Assembly: GCA_024402535.1 (NCBI GenBank)
Contig: JAKSTN010000005.1
Span: 22,920 to 86,919 of the forward strand
DNA length: 64,000 bases
Direction: 5' to 3'
Origin: Treponema sp.
GTDB taxonomy: Bacteria; Spirochaetota; Spirochaetia; Treponematales; Treponemataceae
Shown here: one piece after another, positions 44,228 through 50,924 of the stretch
Layout of the letters: the number at the start of each line of letters is the position of its first letter
Numbering within the stretch: the first letter of the stretch is position 1
Notes under the pieces: model-generated
The model's input: the letters and a program-made list of their open reading frames with translations, nothing else
What the model was told of the DNA's origin: nothing
Databases searched by the model: none
Position numbers and translations under genes: made by a program

Positions 44228-44257
44228 AAAGAGAATGGGCGCAATATAAATTTATGT

Positions 44258-44292
44258 AAAAAAAAATCCCGGGTGATTTTTCACCCGGGATT
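44258..44292 (-). terminator. Strong terminator of the rnf operon
   Basis: AATCCCGGGTGA and TCACCCGGGATT form a perfect 12-bp stem with a 4-base loop. On the minus strand it is followed by nine Ts. It ends rnf transcription and shields the VapBC pair. Confidence 0.92.
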
Positions 44293-44312
44293 GAAAGCGT
44301 TTCTTTTAAAGT

Positions 44313-45113
44313 TTATTTTTCAAGAAACTTAATTACCTTTCTTGGGCATCCTGTTACACAGGTGCCGCAGGCAGTACATTTTTCTTCGTTGATAAATGGA
44401 AGTCCGCCTTCCATTGTGATGGCCTGAGCAGGACATTCACGCACACATTTCTGACATTTGATACAGCTCATAGAACAGTTTTTTACAACGTCCGGTTTTT
44501 TGTCGCTGACACATGAACAGAGTACCAGAGGGGCTTTGCGTTCTGTGTCCACTTTTTTAAGAAGCTTATGCGGACAGGTTCTAGCACATGCTCCACAGCC
44601 TGTACATTTTGTTCTGTCGATTACTGGAAGTCCGTCTTCCCCCATTTTCATGGCGCCGAACTTACAAACTTTTACACAGTCTCCAAAACCAACGCAGCCG
44701 TTGGCACACAGTTTTGTTCCGTTTACTGCAATAGCAGCGGCAGCACAGGTTTCAACCCCAGTGTAGTTTCCTCTGGCCTGAGCGCAGGCTTTTGATCCCT
44801 GGCAGGCAAGAACCGCAATGTAAGATTTTACTTCTGCTGTTCCGCCCATAACTTCAGCTACGGCTTTAGCAACTGAAGCTCCACCTGCAGAACATGCATT
44901 CATAGGTGCACTTCCGTTTGCAATGGCTTCGGCATAAGCAGAACATCCTGCGTAGCCACATCCACCACAGTTTGCTCCAGGAAGAATTTCCTTGAGCTTT
45001 GTTACTTTTTCATCTTCGTGAACTGCAAAAACTTTCTTGAAGAAACCGAGAAGCATTCCAAGAACAAATGCAATTACAAAGGCAATGATTACAGTCGAAA
45101 TAATAATTGTCAT
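44313..45113 (-). CDS. rnfB: Rnf complex subunit B (ferredoxin-like)
   Basis: A 266-residue electron-entry subunit. Residues 1-27 are a membrane anchor. Cys49, Cys52, Cys57 and a Cys near 74 (ANCGGCGYAGCSAYAEA) form the first [4Fe-4S] site. Several ferredoxin motifs follow: CVGFGDCVKVC, CTGCGACARTCP, CIKCQKCVRECP and CTACGTCVTGCP. RnfB takes electrons from reduced ferredoxin. It is last in rnfCDGEAB and is followed by the terminator. The start lies 14 bases after rnfA. Confidence 0.95.
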   Translation of the reverse strand: MTIIISTVIIAFVIAFVLGMLLGFFKKVFAVHEDEKVTKLKEILPGANCGGCGYAGCSAYAEAIANGSAPMNACSAGGASVAKAVAEVMGGTAEVKSYIAVLACQGSKACAQARGNYTGVETCAAAAIAVNGTKLCANGCVGFGDCVKVCKFGAMKMGEDGLPVIDRTKCTGCGACARTCPHKLLKKVDTERKAPLVLCSCVSDKKPDVVKNCSMSCIKCQKCVRECPAQAITMEGGLPFINEEKCTACGTCVTGCPRKVIKFLEK

Positions 45114-45127
45114 TATCTCAAGTCCTC

Positions 45128-45706
45128 CTATTTAATCAGTCCGTTGAAGCCCATGAATGCCATTGAAAGGAGACCTGCAGTAATGAACAGGATTGCGTTT
45201 CCTTTAAGGAATGAAGGCACTTTAGAAGTTTCAAGGCGAACACGGATTCCACTCATTACAACCATAGACAGAATGAAACCGCCGGCTGAACCAAGAGCGT
45301 AAACAATTGATTCCAGGTAATTGTAGTTCTTTGAGATACAGTTCAATGTAACTGCAAGAACGGCACAGTTTGTTGTAATCAGAGCAAGGTAAACACCCAT
45401 TGAAGAGTACAGGGCAGGAGAAGTCTTTTTAAGATAGAATTCAACCAGCTGTACCAGGGAAGCGATTACAAGAATGAAAATCAGTGTCTGAAGGAATTCA
45501 ACGTTGAACTTTACCAGGATACCGTAGTAAATAGGGTAAGTAACAACAGTTGCCAGAATGATTACGAATGTTGTTGCAACGCCCATACCGAAAGCTTTCT
45601 TTGTGTCGCCTGTCATTCCAACGAAAGGACAGAGAGCCAGGTACTGAACCAGAACAACGTTATCAATAAGCATTGCGCTTAAAAATATTTTCAGAAGAGT
45701 TGGCAT
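45128..45706 (-). CDS. rnfA: Rnf complex membrane subunit A
   Basis: A 192-residue inner-membrane protein with six helices. The segments NVVLVQYLALCPFVGMTGDTKKAFGMG (residues ~16-42) and the later LALITTNCAVLAVTLN match RnfA/NqrE. RnfA and RnfE are inverted paralogues that hold an iron centre in the membrane and carry electrons across it. The start codon overlaps the rnfE stop by one base (TAATG type), so translation is coupled. Confidence 0.95.
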   Translation of the reverse strand: MPTLLKIFLSAMLIDNVVLVQYLALCPFVGMTGDTKKAFGMGVATTFVIILATVVTYPIYYGILVKFNVEFLQTLIFILVIASLVQLVEFYLKKTSPALYSSMGVYLALITTNCAVLAVTLNCISKNYNYLESIVYALGSAGGFILSMVVMSGIRVRLETSKVPSFLKGNAILFITAGLLSMAFMGFNGLIK

Positions 45707-46356
45707 TATTCAGCCTCCTTTGCAGTTTCTGTTTCTGCTGCAGGTTCTGATTTTTTTGCTTTAGACTTTACTACAGCTCCGCTGATTCCTTCTGTGATTG
45801 CAATCATGAGACCGAATACAATGAATCCGCCAGGTGCAGCTGTAAAGATACCAAGTCTGTAGGCTTCAGGAATCACTTCAATTCCGAAGAAAGAACCTGC
45901 TCCAAGCAGTTCGCGGATGATAGAGATTGCTACCAGAACCCATGTGTAACCGATACCCATACCCAGGGAATCCAGAATTACTTTTCCAACTGAGTTTTTT
46001 GAAGCAAAGCTTTCTACGCGTCCCATGATGATACAGTTTACAACGATGAGTGGAAGGAACACACCAAGGGAATCTGAAAGGGCAGGGAGGAATGCTGCCA
46101 GCATAAGCTGAACGATTGTTGTGAATGCAGCAATAACGATAATGAAACATGGAAGGCGGATTGCAGAAGGAATTACTTTTCTGCAAAGACTGATGATGAT
46201 TTCACTCATAAGAAGAACGAAAGTCATGGCAGCGCCCATACCAAGTCCGTTGAATACGCTTGTTGTAACGGCAAGTGAAGAACAGAGACCAATGCTCAGA
46301 ACCAGGAGAGGATTTTCTTTTACGATACCGTTAGTAAAAATTTTCATGTTGCTCAT
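45706..46356 (-). CDS. rnfE: Rnf complex membrane subunit E
   Basis: A 216-residue inner-membrane protein with six helices. NPLLVLSIGLCSSLAVTTSVFNGLGMG and LPLIVVNCIIMGRVESFASKN match RnfE/NqrD, the paralogue of RnfA in the opposite orientation. A short Lys/Glu/Ala-rich C-terminal tail is extra. Start and stop overlap neighbouring genes by one base on both sides. It belongs to the core of the ion-pumping ferredoxin:NAD+ oxidoreductase. Confidence 0.95.
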   Translation of the reverse strand: MSNMKIFTNGIVKENPLLVLSIGLCSSLAVTTSVFNGLGMGAAMTFVLLMSEIIISLCRKVIPSAIRLPCFIIVIAAFTTIVQLMLAAFLPALSDSLGVFLPLIVVNCIIMGRVESFASKNSVGKVILDSLGMGIGYTWVLVAISIIRELLGAGSFFGIEVIPEAYRLGIFTAAPGGFIVFGLMIAITEGISGAVVKSKAKKSEPAAETETAKEAE

Positions 46357-46886
46357 TATTTAATCACCTCCAAAGCATTGTTGATGATTTTTTCAACACC
46401 TTTTGATGTAATGGTTGCCCCTGAAATTGCTTCGAAGTCTGTTCCCATTACAATAGGTTTTGAACCGTCAATTCCTGTGAACTGACCGTAGAATGCTTCT
46501 TCTGAAGCTTTCTGTCCGAATCCCGGAGAGTCTGTGTTTTCAAGGAATTTAACGCCTGTGATTTTTTTATTGTTGTCGCATGCAATCAGCAGTACAACTT
46601 TGTCATAAGTTGGACCTGTTGCCTTAACAACAGTTCCGGCTTTTGCACCGTTCTTCATGGCAGTGTAAACTTCCATTATTGTTGTTGATTCAACAGTTTT
46701 TTCAAAATCAGTTACGGCTTCAAAACTGTCGGCACCTGTAAATACAACTTTAAGGCCTGCTGCAGTCTGGGAAGCTTTGTATGCTGCGATTCTTGGAGCA
46801 GTGAAATTATTTACCACTGCCAGCGCAAAACAAGAAACTACAGCAAATATAGAAAGTACAAAACCAAGCTTAAGGATTTCTTTCAT
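46356..46886 (-). CDS. rnfG: Rnf complex subunit G (covalent FMN)
   Basis: A 176-residue protein with one N-terminal membrane helix and a periplasmic flavin domain. The FMN attachment motif is SGATITSKGV near residue 155, where FMN is linked to the Thr side chain. GVKFLENTDSPGFGQKA is the usual upstream pocket segment. It matches RnfG/NqrC. The gene overlaps rnfD and rnfE by one base each. Confidence 0.95.
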   Translation of the reverse strand: MKEILKLGFVLSIFAVVSCFALAVVNNFTAPRIAAYKASQTAAGLKVVFTGADSFEAVTDFEKTVESTTIMEVYTAMKNGAKAGTVVKATGPTYDKVVLLIACDNNKKITGVKFLENTDSPGFGQKASEEAFYGQFTGIDGSKPIVMGTDFEAISGATITSKGVEKIINNALEVIK

Positions 46887-47833
46887 TACTTTGCCTCCTT
46901 TTTTGCTTTTCCGTAACCATACATTCTTGAACGAAGGTTATTAAGGAAAGGATGAATACAGTTCATGAAAAGGATTGAGAACATAACTCCTTCAGGGTAT
47001 CCGCCGAACTTACGGATAAGGAATGTGATAAGACCACATCCGATTCCGAATACAACGCGTCCCCATGAAGTGATTGGGCTTGTTACATAGTCAGTTGCCA
47101 TGAAGAAGGCACCAAGCATAAGACCACCTGAAAGAACGCTCATAAGAACGTCTCCGCCTGAAATCAGTGTAAGAAGTGCAACAGTTGCAATAAATGAAAG
47201 AGGAATTCTCCAGTCAATGATTCTCATCCAGATCAGGAAGAGACCTGAAATCAGAATAACGATTGCGGCAGTTTCACCGATACATCCGCCCTGGCGTCCC
47301 AGGAAAAGGTCCCAGTAAGATGTGAACTGTGAACTCTGTGAAAGGATTGTTGCGCCTGAAACGGCATCAGTTGCAGGATCCAGCCACTGTGCTCCCATTG
47401 TTGAAGGGAAACAGATGAAAAGGAATGCACGGCCTGCAAGGGCAGGGTTCCATACGTTCTGTCCAAGTCCGCCGAAGAATCCTTTTACAACAACCATTGC
47501 AAAACATGCACCAAGTACTACCTGCCAGAAAGGAACCAGCGGTGAAAGAGTACATGCAAGAAGAAGTCCCGAAAGAACAGCTGAGCCGTCTTTAATTGAA
47601 AGAACTTTTTCTGGTTCAGATTTTCTGTAAACAATCAGATTGAAAAGATATTCAAAGAGAACACATGAAGCAACGCTTACAGCAAGAACTGCCAAGGCGC
47701 GCCATCCGAAGATGATGCAGCCTGCGATACAAACTGGAAGCAGTGCGAAGGAAACCATCCACATAATCATCTGTGTTGAAACAGGTGAATGGAAGTGTGG
47801 AGATGATGAAAGGTACATTTTTTCGTCAGCCAT
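46886..47833 (-). CDS. rnfD: Rnf complex membrane subunit D
   Basis: A 315-residue inner-membrane protein with about nine helices. The FMN-Thr motif is in DAVSGATILSQ near residue 160. The GGLGQNVWNPALAGRAFLF segment (residues ~119-137) and YPEGVMFSILFMNCIHPFL near the C-terminus are typical of RnfD/NqrB. It carries covalent FMN and is part of the ion channel. One-base overlaps join it to rnfC and rnfG. Confidence 0.96.
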   Translation of the reverse strand: MADEKMYLSSSPHFHSPVSTQMIMWMVSFALLPVCIAGCIIFGWRALAVLAVSVASCVLFEYLFNLIVYRKSEPEKVLSIKDGSAVLSGLLLACTLSPLVPFWQVVLGACFAMVVVKGFFGGLGQNVWNPALAGRAFLFICFPSTMGAQWLDPATDAVSGATILSQSSQFTSYWDLFLGRQGGCIGETAAIVILISGLFLIWMRIIDWRIPLSFIATVALLTLISGGDVLMSVLSGGLMLGAFFMATDYVTSPITSWGRVVFGIGCGLITFLIRKFGGYPEGVMFSILFMNCIHPFLNNLRSRMYGYGKAKKEAK

Positions 47834-49212
47834 TATTTATCTCCTTTTGCTTTTTCAGCATCTGCCTTAGCTTTTGCTGCAGCCATCTGTGCACGAACTT
47901 TACCTTTACCAACACGGAAGTGCTGAACAAGTTTGATGTTTGCAGGGCAGACATAAGTACAGCATCCGCATTCGATACAATCCATGAGACCAAAGGCTGT
48001 CGATTTGTCAGTGTTGCCGGCATCAAGCTGGCGTTTCATGAGAGCTGGAATCAGATTCATTGGGCATGAGTTTACACACATACCACAGTTGATACATGCA
48101 TTTTCTTTTGAAATTGCAATTTCTTTACGTGTCAGGAACAGAACGCCGCTTGTTCCTTTTTCAACAGGGAACTGAGCGTTTGTCATGGCAAAGCCCATCA
48201 TTGGTCCACCTGAAAGGATTTTTACTGTGTCTTCTGTCGGATTGATTACGTCTCCAACCAGGTCGCTTACCATGGTTCCTACAGGAACGCGGATATTCTT
48301 TGGTTCAGAAACGGCGCCGCCTGAAATTGTAAGAGGGCGTTCAATAAGAGGCATACCAAGGCGGAATGCATCAGAAACTGCACATACAGTTCCAACGTTA
48401 CAGATAACACATCCGATATTTGCAGGAAGTCCTTTTGTCGGAATTTCCCGGCCAAGGATGGCAACTGTAAGCATTTTTTCACAACCCTGAGGGTATTTTG
48501 TTTTTACGATTTTGATTTCGATTTTGCCCGAATAGTTCTTTGCATCAATAGCTTTCTGAAGACCTTCCACACAGTGGATTTTGTTTTCTTCAAGCCCGAT
48601 GTATCCGCGGCCTTCAGGTTTCTGCATAACGCCGGTTACCTGCATTACGATTGCAACACCGTCAATTACTTTTTCAGGTGTTTCAAGTAATGTACGTTCA
48701 TCGATTGTAAGATATGGTTCGCATTCAGCAGCATTAAGGATTACAGAGTCAATAACTGCTGTTGGCGGAGGATTCAGTTTTACGTGAGTCGGGAAAGAAG
48801 CTCCACCCATTCCGACAATACCTGCGTCCTTGATTCGTTTAAGGGCAGTTTCTTTGTCACAGGTGAAAGGATCCAGAACAGGCATGAAGTCTGTTTCGCC
48901 TGAATCATCGGCTGCAATTTCAATTGCAAGCTTTTCCACATTTGCGGTTCCCATTACAGGACCGATTTTTTTAACAGTGCCGGAAACAGAAGCGTGTACC
49001 GGTACAGACATAAAAGCATTACCGTTGGCAATGAGCTGGCCTTTTTTTACAACATCACCGACTTTTACCAGAACCTGGTTCGGTGCGCCACCCATTGTTA
49101 CAGGAATGCAGACTTTTTTAGAAGAAGGCATCACATTTTGAATTGGACATTCTTGTGAAAGTTCCTTTCTTTCTGGCGGGAAAATACCGCCTGAGAATGT
49201 AAATTTGCGCAT
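47833..49212 (-). CDS. rnfC: Rnf complex subunit C (NADH-binding)
   Basis: A 459-residue peripheral subunit that binds NADH and FMN. The start is MRKFTFSGGIFPPERKE, the usual RnfC beginning, although no Shine-Dalgarno is visible; TATAAT at 49232-49227 lies 14 bases upstream. A SLBB-like region occupies the middle. Two [4Fe-4S] motifs lie near residues 373-384 (CINCGMCVNSCP) and 412-423 (CIECGCCTYVCP). A charged Ala/Lys tail closes the protein. First gene of rnfCDGEAB, which couples ferredoxin oxidation and NAD+ reduction to Na+ or H+ transport. Confidence 0.95.
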   Translation of the reverse strand: MRKFTFSGGIFPPERKELSQECPIQNVMPSSKKVCIPVTMGGAPNQVLVKVGDVVKKGQLIANGNAFMSVPVHASVSGTVKKIGPVMGTANVEKLAIEIAADDSGETDFMPVLDPFTCDKETALKRIKDAGIVGMGGASFPTHVKLNPPPTAVIDSVILNAAECEPYLTIDERTLLETPEKVIDGVAIVMQVTGVMQKPEGRGYIGLEENKIHCVEGLQKAIDAKNYSGKIEIKIVKTKYPQGCEKMLTVAILGREIPTKGLPANIGCVICNVGTVCAVSDAFRLGMPLIERPLTISGGAVSEPKNIRVPVGTMVSDLVGDVINPTEDTVKILSGGPMMGFAMTNAQFPVEKGTSGVLFLTRKEIAISKENACINCGMCVNSCPMNLIPALMKRQLDAGNTDKSTAFGLMDCIECGCCTYVCPANIKLVQHFRVGKGKVRAQMAAAKAKADAEKAKGDK

Positions 49213-49317
49213 AAATAACATTTTACATTATAGAAAGGAATTCTGCAATTTTTTGGTTTTTTTTAAGAAAAAGTGTGGAATCTTCTGCGGAAAATTCTCA
49301 TTAAATAAAAATGATAA

Positions 49318-49397
49318 ATATTTCTAACATTTGTTATTGACAACACACTTCTTGCGATGTATATTTAATTGAAGTTAGAAATATATAACATTTGTTA
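49318..49397 (+). promoter_or_regulatory. Promoter framed by twin TAACATTTGTTA sites
   Basis: TTGACA (49337-49342), 17 bases, TATATT (49360-49365). Two identical near-palindromes TAACA-TT-TGTTA flank it at 49325-49336 and 49386-49397, 61 bases apart. In addition, ATATTTCTAAC (49318-49328) is the exact reverse complement of GTTAGAAATAT (49374-49384). The XRE regulator at 49842 is the likely ligand, acting by blocking or looping. Confidence 0.7.
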
Positions 49398-49431
49398 TGT
49401 ATTTCACATATATATTAGGAGGCGTCTTGAT

Positions 49432-49842
49432 ATGAAAAAATTGTCAATTCTTAAAAAAGAATTATTTTACAATTTGGGAATTGGTATAGAAACCTTAATA
49501 CTAGGTATAATTGAATACGTTAATATTCCAAATGTGGCATCATTAATAATTACTATTTTATGTATTCCTATCGCATTAATGGCTGCAATTCCATTTTTTG
49601 CGGAAACTGACAGTGAGGATGAGCTTTCTGAGCAGATAAAAAATAAGGCTGGACAGAAAGCTTTGAGAATAGGGCTTTTAGGCTTAATAATTCTGGCTTC
49701 ATTTTTGTGTTTTAATAATATTTCAGAAGTTATTGTAAAAAGAGGAATTGTACATTTAATAATCGCCTATTTTTATATTCTTTACATAATAATCTATGTG
49801 ATTGAAACAAAACGAATTGAAAAGTTGGATGGTAATGAATAA
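49432..49842 (+). CDS. Four-helix membrane protein paired with an XRE regulator
   Basis: A 136-residue protein with four membrane helices in two pairs: YNLGIGIETLILGIIEYV with SLIITILCIPIALMAAIPFF, then ALRIGLLGLIILASFLCF with GIVHLIIAYFYILYIIIYVI. An acidic loop (ETDSEDELSEQ) separates them. AGGAGGCG is a strong ribosome-binding site. The stop overlaps the XRE start by one base. Such membrane/XRE pairs are common in Firmicutes and may sense membrane-active compounds. I do not assign a named family. The DNA is more AT-rich than the rnf genes, which suggests transfer. Confidence 0.75.
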   Translation: MKKLSILKKELFYNLGIGIETLILGIIEYVNIPNVASLIITILCIPIALMAAIPFFAETDSEDELSEQIKNKAGQKALRIGLLGLIILASFLCFNNISEVIVKRGIVHLIIAYFYILYIIIYVIETKRIEKLDGNE

Positions 49843-50051
49843 TGCTGGAGACTACAATTCATGAACTCAGATGGAAAATGAAAATGACTCAGGGGGAGTT
49901 GGCTGAAAAAGTAGGAGTTCGGCGAGAAACCATAGGAGCCCTGGAAAATGGGAAATATAATCCGTCGTTGAAATTAGCAATGGATATTGCTACTGTTTTC
50001 GGGAAACCAGTTGAAGAAATTTTTAAGTTCATTCCAGATGAGGAAGAGTAG
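49842..50051 (+). CDS. Small XRE family regulator
   Basis: A 69-residue protein that is almost only a helix-turn-helix: MTQGELAEKVGVRRETIGAL at residues ~15-34, then NGKYNPSLKLAMDIATVFGKPVEEIF, the typical YozG/XRE small-regulator pattern. Its ATG overlaps the stop of the membrane protein (TAATG), so the two are coupled. It most likely represses its own promoter through the twin TAACATTTGTTA sites. Confidence 0.9.
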   Translation: MLETTIHELRWKMKMTQGELAEKVGVRRETIGALENGKYNPSLKLAMDIATVFGKPVEEIFKFIPDEEE

Positions 50052-50079
50052 AATAGTATTTTTGTAAGGGGCCTATAGT

Positions 50080-50108
50080 TTGACCGCAGAAAGTTAATAT
50101 GTTATATT
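50080..50108 (+). promoter_or_regulatory. Promoter of the antisense RNA
   Basis: TTGACC (50080-50085), 17 bases, TATATT (50103-50108). It is close to consensus. The predicted start is near 50115. No open reading frame of note lies between it and the terminator at 50179-50217. Confidence 0.7.
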
Positions 50109-50145
50109 AAAAATAGAGGAAATGCCCAAACATTTGGTCATCTCC
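50108..50145 (-). terminator. Bidirectional hairpin, likely end of the toxin mRNA
   Basis: 50118-50130 pairs with 50133-50145 (11 of 13 pairs) around a 2-base loop. On the minus strand the stem is followed by CTATTTTTAA. If the toxin mRNA ends here it overlaps the whole antisense RNA. Confidence 0.5.
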
Positions 50146-50217
50146 ACTTTTTAGCATTTATGTCCTATAAGGACGCAAGGCCGCTACAGTGTAACAGACT
50201 GGGCGGCCATTTTTTTA
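50115..50217 (+). ncRNA. Candidate antisense RNA antitoxin
   Basis: About 100 nt, with its own promoter and three predicted hairpins: 50118-50145, 50162-50174 (GTCCT/AGGAC) and the terminator stem 50179-50208 (GGCCGC/GCGGCC, with an inner CAGT/ACTG), followed by seven Ts. It converges on the small hydrophobic peptide gene at 50313-50224. It would be complementary to the 3' part of that mRNA, as in known convergent type I toxin-antitoxin loci. No homologue is recognised. Confidence 0.55.
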
Positions 50218-50223
50218 CTCTTT

Positions 50224-50313
50224 TTACATCTTAATGTAAGTGAGCCATGCTATGATCATGCAGATAACTGTTGCAGCGCAAGCTACAATAGCTATGATTC
50301 TGTCTACGTTCAT
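50224..50313 (-). CDS. Candidate type I toxin, 29-residue membrane peptide
   Basis: A 29-codon frame: MNVDR, then one hydrophobic helix (IIAIVACAATVICMIIAWL), then TYIKM. It has an excellent ribosome-binding site (GGGAGG, 7 bases before ATG). Size and layout match small pore-forming type I toxins, although I recognise no named family. The SD is buried in a long hairpin in the leader, and a convergent RNA is encoded opposite its 3' region. It sits between two XRE genes in a defence-like island. An innocuous small membrane protein is the alternative. Confidence 0.6.
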   Translation of the reverse strand: MNVDRIIAIVACAATVICMIIAWLTYIKM

Positions 50314-50395
50314 AAGCAAGCCTCCCGTCAGTTTAATCAACCAGTTTCCTGGTTGTCAGAGTCGGGAGATAACCGCCTGTTCAGACATTTCCAAT
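50314..50395 (-). promoter_or_regulatory. Structured leader hiding the toxin ribosome-binding site
   Basis: On the minus strand, CTCCCG (50368-50363) is complementary to CGGGAG (50327-50322), which contains most of the Shine-Dalgarno. Inside this outer stem a perfect 7-bp hairpin with a GAAA tetraloop lies at 50355-50338 (CAACCAG/CTGGTTG). Folding would block ribosome entry, as in several type I toxin mRNAs. Confidence 0.6.
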
Positions 50396-50401
50396 GGTTA
50401 G

Positions 50402-50430
50402 ATTATATACTATAAAATAAATACTGTATA
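50402..50430 (-). promoter_or_regulatory. Candidate toxin promoter
   Basis: TATAAT (50407-50402) is preceded after 17 bases by TATACA (50430-50425), a 4/6 match to the -35 box. The predicted start is near 50395. Confidence 0.5.
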
Positions 50431-50446
50431 GATTTATAGTGTATAA

Positions 50447-50791
50447 TTAGTTATTTTTCCATTCATTCATTTTTATGACCATCGTCTTAACAAGTTCTTT
50501 CTGATTTTCTGGAAGATTATCTAGCTGGGAAATGAAGGATGAGTATTTGCGGTATTTTTGTAAATCCAGATTTTCTTTTTTTAGTGATGAGTCCTGTCCG
50601 GTTACAAGATATTCTACGGAAACGTTCAGGACTTTTGCGATTTTAACGGCGGTGTCGGCGGAAGGAGTTGATCCAAGTTTTATACCTTGCCCGATGTTTG
50701 TTAAACTGAATTCACATTTGTTTGCAAGATAAGTTCTGCTAATTCCAAGAAAATCTAGTTCCTCGTCAACACGTTTCCAAAAATCACTCAT
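50447..50791 (-). CDS. XRE family repressor divergent from the restriction-modification genes
   Basis: A 114-residue CI-like protein. The helix-turn-helix covers residues ~10-65 (RTYLANKCEFSLTNIGQGI, SADTAVKIAKVLNVSVEYLVTG). A helical C-terminal part (LPENQKELVKTMVIKMNEW) probably dimerises. The start at MSDFWKR is preferred over a Met three codons upstream. It is divergent from mod, with a perfect 25-bp palindrome between them, so it may work like a controller protein of the restriction-modification system. Confidence 0.88.
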   Translation of the reverse strand: MSDFWKRVDEELDFLGISRTYLANKCEFSLTNIGQGIKLGSTPSADTAVKIAKVLNVSVEYLVTGQDSSLKKENLDLQKYRKYSSFISQLDNLPENQKELVKTMVIKMNEWKNN

Positions 50792-50864
50792 ATAAAACAA
50801 TATCTAAGAAATTTCTGATTTTTTCGCTCAAAACTAAGTTTTTACTGATATATTGCCGATTAAG

Positions 50865-50889
50865 TAAATAATTACTGAGTAATTATTTA
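50865..50889. promoter_or_regulatory. Perfect 25-bp palindrome between XRE gene and mod
   Basis: Twelve-base arms (TAAATAATTACT and AGTAATTATTTA) surround a single G at 50877. It lies 36 bases before the mod ATG and 74 before the XRE start, where a dimeric repressor could control both genes. Confidence 0.75.
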
Positions 50890-50924
50890 TAATTCAGTTT
50901 TTATTAACTATCGGTGGAATCAAA

